Positions 7,143-10,772 of a stretch of DNA of 10,772 nt are shown one piece after another. The notes beneath the pieces were generated by a model, which made no database searches, had not been told where the DNA came from, and saw only the letters and a list, made by a program, of their open reading frames with translations. Positions within the stretch are counted from its first letter, which is position 1. Each line of letters opens with the position of its first letter. The DNA is from Actinomyces sp. (GTDB taxonomy: Bacteria > Actinomycetota > Actinomycetes > Actinomycetales > Actinomycetaceae): contig DUQT01000246.1 in NCBI GenBank assembly GCA_012837655.1, positions 1 through 10,772 on the forward strand, in the 5' to 3' direction. The translations under genes and the position numbers were made by a program.

Positions 7143-7226
7143 CTCCTGCTTGTCTAAACGGGGTTTAGGCCCATGACTAACTCCGCGTCGAGGTGGCCTA
7201 AGAAATCCGTTTAGGCCTCAACGCGG
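7143..7226 (-). promoter_or_regulatory. leuA leader RNA with alternative pairings (attenuator-like)
   Basis: On the minus strand, after the Leu codons of the leader peptide, four complementary segments follow: a (7217-7207, containing GGCCTAAACGG and the leader stop), b (7201-7195, TTAGGCC), a' (7171-7163, GGCCTAAAC, repeating part of a) and c (7161-7154, CCGTTTAG). State 1: a pairs b (7 bp, on top of a 9-bp stem 7226-7218/7191-7183 with one G-U) while a' pairs c (6 bp, 3-base loop). State 2: a pairs c (8 bp), enclosing b paired with a' (7 bp). In state 1 the loop ACGG could instead pair with CCGT of c, a pseudoknot. Segment c ends 6 bases before the leuA ribosome binding site (7147-7143). 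No T-tract follows, so control of translation initiation is more likely than termination. A conserved pseudoknot named the LEU element has been described upstream of actinobacterial leuA genes; this is probably a member, but I could not check it against the model. Confidence 0.8.
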
Positions 7227-7255
7227 CGAATAAGGAGGAGCATGTTGAAACGCAT
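7211..7255 (-). CDS. leuL: leuA leader peptide MRFNMLLLIRRVEA
   Basis: A 14-codon reading frame from ATG (7255-7253) to TAA (7213-7211), with three consecutive Leu codons CTC CTC CTT (7240-7232) followed by Ile. It ends 74 bases before the leuA start. Its stop codon lies inside the first pairing segment of the leader RNA, so a ribosome reaching the stop would cover that segment. A ribosome stalled at the Leu codons would sit about 15 bases short of it. That is the geometry of leucine-responsive attenuation. There is no ribosome binding site before the ATG, which suggests leaderless initiation or starting at the second ATG (7243). The symbol leuL is used by analogy with enteric leader peptides. 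Confidence 0.82.
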   Translation of the reverse strand: MRFNMLLLIRRVEA

Positions 7256-7291
7256 GTATCTAAACTACGGGTGTTCCACCAGTCCGTCTAA
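7256..7291 (-). promoter_or_regulatory. Possible promoter for the leuA leader transcript
   Basis: On the minus strand TTAGAC (7291-7286) and TAGTTT (7267-7262) are separated by 18 bases and resemble weak -35 and -10 elements. The -10 candidate ends 6 bases before the leader ATG, which would place the transcript start at or beside that ATG and explain the missing ribosome binding site. Only 60 bases separate era from the leader, so a promoter is expected about here. The match to consensus is poor. Confidence 0.3.
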
Positions 7292-7314
7292 AGCATTCCA
7301 CAATATGGACGACG

Positions 7315-8379
7315 CTAGAAGCCCAGCTTTCCGAGCATCTTCGGATCGCGCTGCCAATCCTTCGCAGTGCGCACATGCAGGTGCAGGTACACGCGTCGGC
7401 CAAGGTAGGCCTCAACTTCGCGTCGCGCACGCATGCCAACGTGCTTCAGTCGCGACCCGCCCCGGCCAATGATGATCGCCTTTTGCGAATCGCGCTCCAC
7501 GTACAGATTCACGTGAATGTCGAGCATCGGCGGGTACTTCTGGTTCGGCTTCTTCTTCCGCTCGATGATTTCCTCAACTTGAACGGCAAGCGAGTGCGGT
7601 AGTTCTTCCCGCACGCCCTCCAACGCGGCTTCACGGATTAACTCCGCGATCATGACGTCGCGTGATTCGTCGGTTGCCATGTCGCGCGGGTACAGCGGTG
7701 GTGAAAGCGGCATGCGCTCGGCCAGGAGTTCTTTCAAAGCGTCGACCTGCTGGCCCTTGACTGCCGATACGGGGATGATTGCGTCCCAATCCCCCAGCTG
7801 TTCGATGCTGATTAGGTGCTTTACGACGCGTTCCCTGCTGGCCGCGTCCATCTTGGTCGCAACCGCGATCACGGGCGCTTTTACGCCGCGCAACTGGCGA
7901 GCAATAAAGTCATCCCCCGGTCCCACCTTCTGGTCGGCGGGCAGGCAGAAAACGATCGCGTCAACGTTTGCCAGCGAGTCGCGAACCTCGTCATTTAGAC
8001 GTTCTCCAAGCAGTGTACGAGGGCGGTGATAACCCGGCGTGTCCACCAAAACTAGCTGGTAATCATCGCCCTGCACGACTCCGCGAACCGCGTGCCTGGT
8101 GGTTTCAGGTCGGTTTGACGTGATGGCGATCTTTTCGCCAACCAGCGCGTTGGTCAGCGTCGATTTGCCAACGTTTGGCCGGCCCACAATCGCGACGAAT
8201 CCGGCGCGAAAGTTTTCGTCATAATTCGCGTCAATCAGACCGGTAGTTTCATCATTTTCGAGGGCGCTGCCGGCGTCCGCATCGACTTCAAGTTCATCGG
8301 ATTCTGTGGCTTCAACATCGTCAAAGTCGTCGAATGCGTTCGGGCCATCCATTAGTTCATCATCTGAGGGGAAGCGCAT
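7315..8379 (-). CDS. era: GTPase Era with acidic N-terminal extension
   Basis: Ribosome-associated GTPase that helps mature the 30S subunit by binding the 3' end of 16S rRNA; 354 residues. GTPase motifs: G1 GRPNVGKS (66-73), G2 region RPETTRH (90-96), G3 DTPG (113-116), G4 TKMD (175-178), G5 SAVKG (205-209). The C-terminal KH domain shows IIIGRGGSRLKHVG (302-315) and the usual LHLHVRTAKDWQRD before the end. Residues 1-57 are an Asp/Glu-rich extension (DDFDDVEATESDELEVDADA), absent from short Era proteins, which begin near GFVAIVGRP. The ATG at 8379 directly follows the stop of the CBS-domain gene with no gap, so translation is probably coupled. A later start such as Met10 (ATG at 8352) would still keep most of the extension. 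Confidence 0.95.
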   Translation of the reverse strand: MRFPSDDELMDGPNAFDDFDDVEATESDELEVDADAGSALENDETTGLIDANYDENFRAGFVAIVGRPNVGKSTLTNALVGEKIAITSNRPETTRHAVRGVVQGDDYQLVLVDTPGYHRPRTLLGERLNDEVRDSLANVDAIVFCLPADQKVGPGDDFIARQLRGVKAPVIAVATKMDAASRERVVKHLISIEQLGDWDAIIPVSAVKGQQVDALKELLAERMPLSPPLYPRDMATDESRDVMIAELIREAALEGVREELPHSLAVQVEEIIERKKKPNQKYPPMLDIHVNLYVERDSQKAIIIGRGGSRLKHVGMRARREVEAYLGRRVYLHLHVRTAKDWQRDPKMLGKLGF

Positions 8380-9672
8380 CTATTCGCCTTCTTCTTGCGG
8401 GTCAATAATTGCTCTAGTTGCGACGATTGTGCCAACCTGGCGACGACGCCCAACAGCTTCTTCGGCAGTCATGTCCACTCCGAGCGCGATTGCGCGCGCA
8501 CCCGGCAAAGGCACCCTGCCCATAGCCTTTTGTAATAGTCCGCCGACCGAGTCGACGTCCTCATCTTCAATTTCCATGCCGAGTAGTTCACCGAGTTCAT
8601 CAATTGGGAACCGCGCGGGGACGCGCCAGACTCCGGCACTGAGTTCCTCGGGTTCAACGACGTTGCGGTCGTGTTCGTCATTTACTTCGCCAACGATTTC
8701 TTCGATCAGGTCCTCAATGGTGAGTAGCCCGGCAATGCCACCGTATTCGTCGACCACCAGGACCATGTGTACGCGAGCGTTTTGCATGCGGCGAAGCTCA
8801 TCGTCAGCCAGAGTCATCTCTGGAACGAAATGCGGCGCTCTGCAGATGTCGCGGACTAGCTTTTTCGAATCCTCGGGCCTGCGATGTAGCAGGGACACGA
8901 CGTCCTTGAAGTACATGATGCCAACGACGTCGTCGACGTTCTCACCGATCACGGGAATGCGGGAATATCCCGATCGAACAAACAGTGCTATTGCCTTGCT
9001 GACTGGAACGTCAGCCTGGATAGTGACCATGTCGGTTCGCGGAACCATGACTTCACGAATGTAGGTGTGGCCAAGTTCGAAGACAGCACGAAGCATTTCG
9101 CGGTCCTCAAACTCAAAGCCCTCGGTTTCACCAACCTGGTCGACGACCTCGCGCATTTCTTCAGTCATCTCAGCGCGTGCTTCCGCGTCCGTTTGCGGCG
9201 ATGCCGGCAAGACCTTGCGGAACAGTTCGACGATCGGTGATCCCAGTCGACCAGCCTTGAGCATGAACTCTAGAAGCGGCGTGGTGTGCAGAGCTACCTT
9301 TTCGGGGTTTCGCCAAGCGATTTGCTGTGGGATCACCGAGATCACGAAGTACGCGACCAGCCAGTTAACGCCGATTGAAAGGAGCAGGATGACCCACCAC
9401 GGCCAGCCTCCGTGCGTGAAAGCTATCGTGATTGCAACTGCAGCGGCTGTTTGCAACGCGATTCGCCCGGCTCGAACAGAAAGCGCGGTGCTTCGGCGTT
9501 GATCTAGCAGGGTGTCGAGTCGCTTCGCCCTCTTCTGTCCTTCTTCGATCAAGTCTTCGACGGCTGCTTTGGAAAGGCGCGAAAGAGATGACTCCGCCGC
9601 AACTAGAATCGCCGCGACGATAATGAAGATTACAGAAGTGGTTATTAGAAAGCCGAGTGGGACACTACCCAT
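8380..9672 (-). CDS. CNNM/CBS/CorC-HlyC family membrane protein (hemolysin C-like)
   Basis: Membrane protein of 430 residues with the domain order of the HlyC/CorC family. The N-terminal DUF21/CNNM-type membrane part has a strongly hydrophobic helix (8-26, followed by AAESSLSRLS) and further helices at about 69-86 and 92-114. Two CBS domains follow (about 204-262, containing VMVPRTDMVTI, and about 275-330, containing MVLVVDEYGGIAGLLTIEDL). A C-terminal transporter-associated domain spans about 340-425 (WRVPARFPIDEL, DSVGGLL). Relatives are linked to magnesium or cobalt efflux; the hemolysin name is historical. The start ATG at 9672 overlaps the end of ybeY by 8 bases, with GGAG about 8 bases upstream. 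The gene order ybeY, CBS protein, era is widespread in actinobacteria. Confidence 0.93.
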   Translation of the reverse strand: MGSVPLGFLITTSVIFIIVAAILVAAESSLSRLSKAAVEDLIEEGQKRAKRLDTLLDQRRSTALSVRAGRIALQTAAAVAITIAFTHGGWPWWVILLLSIGVNWLVAYFVISVIPQQIAWRNPEKVALHTTPLLEFMLKAGRLGSPIVELFRKVLPASPQTDAEARAEMTEEMREVVDQVGETEGFEFEDREMLRAVFELGHTYIREVMVPRTDMVTIQADVPVSKAIALFVRSGYSRIPVIGENVDDVVGIMYFKDVVSLLHRRPEDSKKLVRDICRAPHFVPEMTLADDELRRMQNARVHMVLVVDEYGGIAGLLTIEDLIEEIVGEVNDEHDRNVVEPEELSAGVWRVPARFPIDELGELLGMEIEDEDVDSVGGLLQKAMGRVPLPGARAIALGVDMTAEEAVGRRRQVGTIVATRAIIDPQEEGE

Positions 9673-10138
9673 TCGCGGACTCCGTCCTGCGATTAGCCAG
9701 GAAGGTTAGTAGCAGTTGTCGCTGCAGGCTGAACATGACCTTTTCTTGCTCCGGCTCGGCGTGGTCATAGCCGAGGAGGTGCAAGATTCCGTGAACTGTT
9801 AGTAGCAGCATTTCTTCTGCGGAAGAATGCCCGGCTTGGAGTGCTTGTTTGCGCGCCACCTGCGGGCAGATGACGATGTCGCCTAGCGTGCCTGCCGGGG
9901 AGATCTGTTCTGCGGTTCCGGGCCTGAGTTCATCCATTGGGAAACTCATGACGTCCGTTGGACCCTCCAGGTTGAGCCACTTCACGTGTAGCTCCTCCAT
10001 TGGTTCGGGGTCAATGAACATGATTGCGAGCTCCGCGTCCGTTGACACGTGCATTTGTGCCAGCACGTATTCGGAAATGGCGCGAAACTCGTCTACGTCA
10101 ATGTCGAACTCGGTTTCGTTTAGGACCTCAACACTCAC
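9665..10138 (-). CDS. ybeY: Endoribonuclease YbeY (rRNA maturation factor)
   Basis: Single-strand-specific, metal-dependent RNase needed for 16S rRNA 3'-end maturation and ribosome quality control; 157 residues, normal length. The diagnostic zinc motif HGILHLLGYDH is present (residues 116-126, ligands His116, His120, His126). The conserved substrate region TDVMSFPMDE (61-70) and LGDIVICPQVA (85-95) precede it. The start is GTG at 10136-10138 in a GTGA overlap with the phoH stop, with a strong AGGAGG on the minus strand 5 bases upstream. It acts on the same rRNA end that Era binds, which fits its place in one operon with era. Confidence 0.96.
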   Translation of the reverse strand: MSVEVLNETEFDIDVDEFRAISEYVLAQMHVSTDAELAIMFIDPEPMEELHVKWLNLEGPTDVMSFPMDELRPGTAEQISPAGTLGDIVICPQVARKQALQAGHSSAEEMLLLTVHGILHLLGYDHAEPEQEKVMFSLQRQLLLTFLANRRTESANG

Positions 10139-10772
10139 CGGTTCCTCCTGGCAGTCTTGTCCGGGGCTGAATGTTCTTCATCCCAGCGCTGATACGCATC
10201 AATAATGTCACCAACCAGCCGGTGGCGAACCACGTCTTTGGAAGTCAGATGACAAAACTCGATGTCCTCAATGCCTTCCAAGATCTGGTGGGCCGTGCGT
10301 AGCCCAGACGCAGTGTTGCGCGGCAGGTCAACCTGCGAAGCGTCCCCCGTAACCACGACCTTGGATCGGAATCCAAGCCTGGTTAGGAACATCTTCATCT
10401 GCGACGGCGTCGTGTTCTGCGCTTCATCCAAAATGATGAACGAGTCATTCAACGTCCGTCCACGCATGTAGGCAAGCGGCGCGACCTCAATGGTTCCCGC
10501 GGCCAGCAGTCTGGGGAGCGCCTCCTGGTCAATCATCTCGTTCAAGGCGTCGTACAGAGGGCGCAGATACGGATCGATCTTTTCCGTGAGCGTACCCGGT
10601 AAGAAGCCCAGGTTCTCCCCCGCTTCCACGGCCGGGCGCGTCAGCACTATCCGACGTACCTCACCGCTTAGCAGCGCGTTAACCGCCATCGCCATCGCCA
10701 GATAGGTCTTGCCCGTACCTGCCGGACCGATTCCAAAAACTACCGTGTTATTTGCAATGAGGTCGACGTAGC
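10135..10772 (-). CDS. phoH: PhoH-family ATPase (5' partial)
   Basis: C-terminal portion of a PhoH-like P-loop ATPase, a family with suspected RNA helicase or RNA-processing roles; the N-terminus lies beyond the window's right edge. The frame is open to 10772 and reads YVDLIANNTVVFGIGPAGTGKT before the internal ATG at 10695, so that ATG is not the start. Walker A GPAGTGKT is at 10705-10728. Walker B FIILDEAQ (DEAQ at 10417-10428) and VVVTGDASQVDLP follow, all hallmarks of PhoH. The stop overlaps ybeY by 4 bases. The Walker motifs and the ybeY neighbour make the call secure; its biochemical activity in this organism is not established. Confidence 0.95.
   Translation of the reverse strand, partial: YVDLIANNTVVFGIGPAGTGKTYLAMAMAVNALLSGEVRRIVLTRPAVEAGENLGFLPGTLTEKIDPYLRPLYDALNEMIDQEALPRLLAAGTIEVAPLAYMRGRTLNDSFIILDEAQNTTPSQMKMFLTRLGFRSKVVVTGDASQVDLPRNTASGLRTAHQILEGIEDIEFCHLTSKDVVRHRLVGDIIDAYQRWDEEHSAPDKTARRNR

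Noticed and set aside
7242..7472. Plus-strand frame of 76 codons with an apparently perfect AAGGAGG site before its ATG
   Set aside because: The site is simply the complement of the Leu codons of the leuA leader peptide, and the frame runs antisense into the conserved end of era with no protein-like character.
8306..9064. Plus-strand frame of 252 codons opposite the era start and the CBS-domain gene
   Set aside because: Ser/Thr-rich low-complexity product antisense to two well-conserved coding sequences; typical shadow frame.

Overview
The window looks like chromosomal DNA of a mid-GC actinobacterium. The block phoH-ybeY-CBS protein-era ... recO-uppS beside a zur gene follows the order I remember from Mycobacterium tuberculosis (Rv2368c to Rv2359). 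Type-2 leuA between era and recO, a two-Cys-pair Zur, an actinobacterial ZnuA C-terminus and several GTG/TTG starts also fit. By eye the GC content is in the mid-fifties, which would suit Actinomycetaceae-like genera, but the family is a guess. Genes are packed tightly and no gene-free stretch exceeds 300 bases; the longest (7137-7314) holds the leuA leader.

Left third, plus strand (1-3685): a zinc-uptake operon. It runs znuA (5' end outside the window), znuC (4-base overlap), znuB (TTG start inside the znuC end), zur (TTG start), and a small VTT/DedA-like membrane protein 2 bases after zur. ZnuA carries a very large His/Asp/Glu-rich loop built from recent internal repeats, and ZnuC ends in a second His cluster. 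ZnuA would capture zinc outside the membrane, ZnuB and ZnuC would carry it in, and Zur would sense it and probably control its own operon. The control region lies upstream of the window.

Middle, minus strand (3784-7314): uppS and recO, then leuA further upstream. A strong intrinsic terminator follows leuA and ends only about 17 bases before the recO start, so recO-uppS expression must depend on readthrough or on a promoter inside leuA. leuA is preceded by a 14-codon leader peptide, MRFNMLLLIRRVEA, containing three consecutive Leu codons. It is followed by a set of mutually exclusive RNA pairings that end next to the leuA ribosome binding site. This is a well-supported leucine-responsive control region and the most interesting element in the window.

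Right third, minus strand (7315-10772): phoH (5' end outside the window), ybeY, a CNNM/CBS/CorC-HlyC membrane protein, and era. They are joined by overlaps of 4, 8 and 0 bases, a translationally coupled RNA- and ribosome-maturation operon. The znu/zur operon converges on the uppS side across 3686-3783, which contains a degenerate direct repeat and an imperfect hairpin. I see no mobile element, CRISPR array, tRNA or rRNA, and no wholly new multi-gene system.
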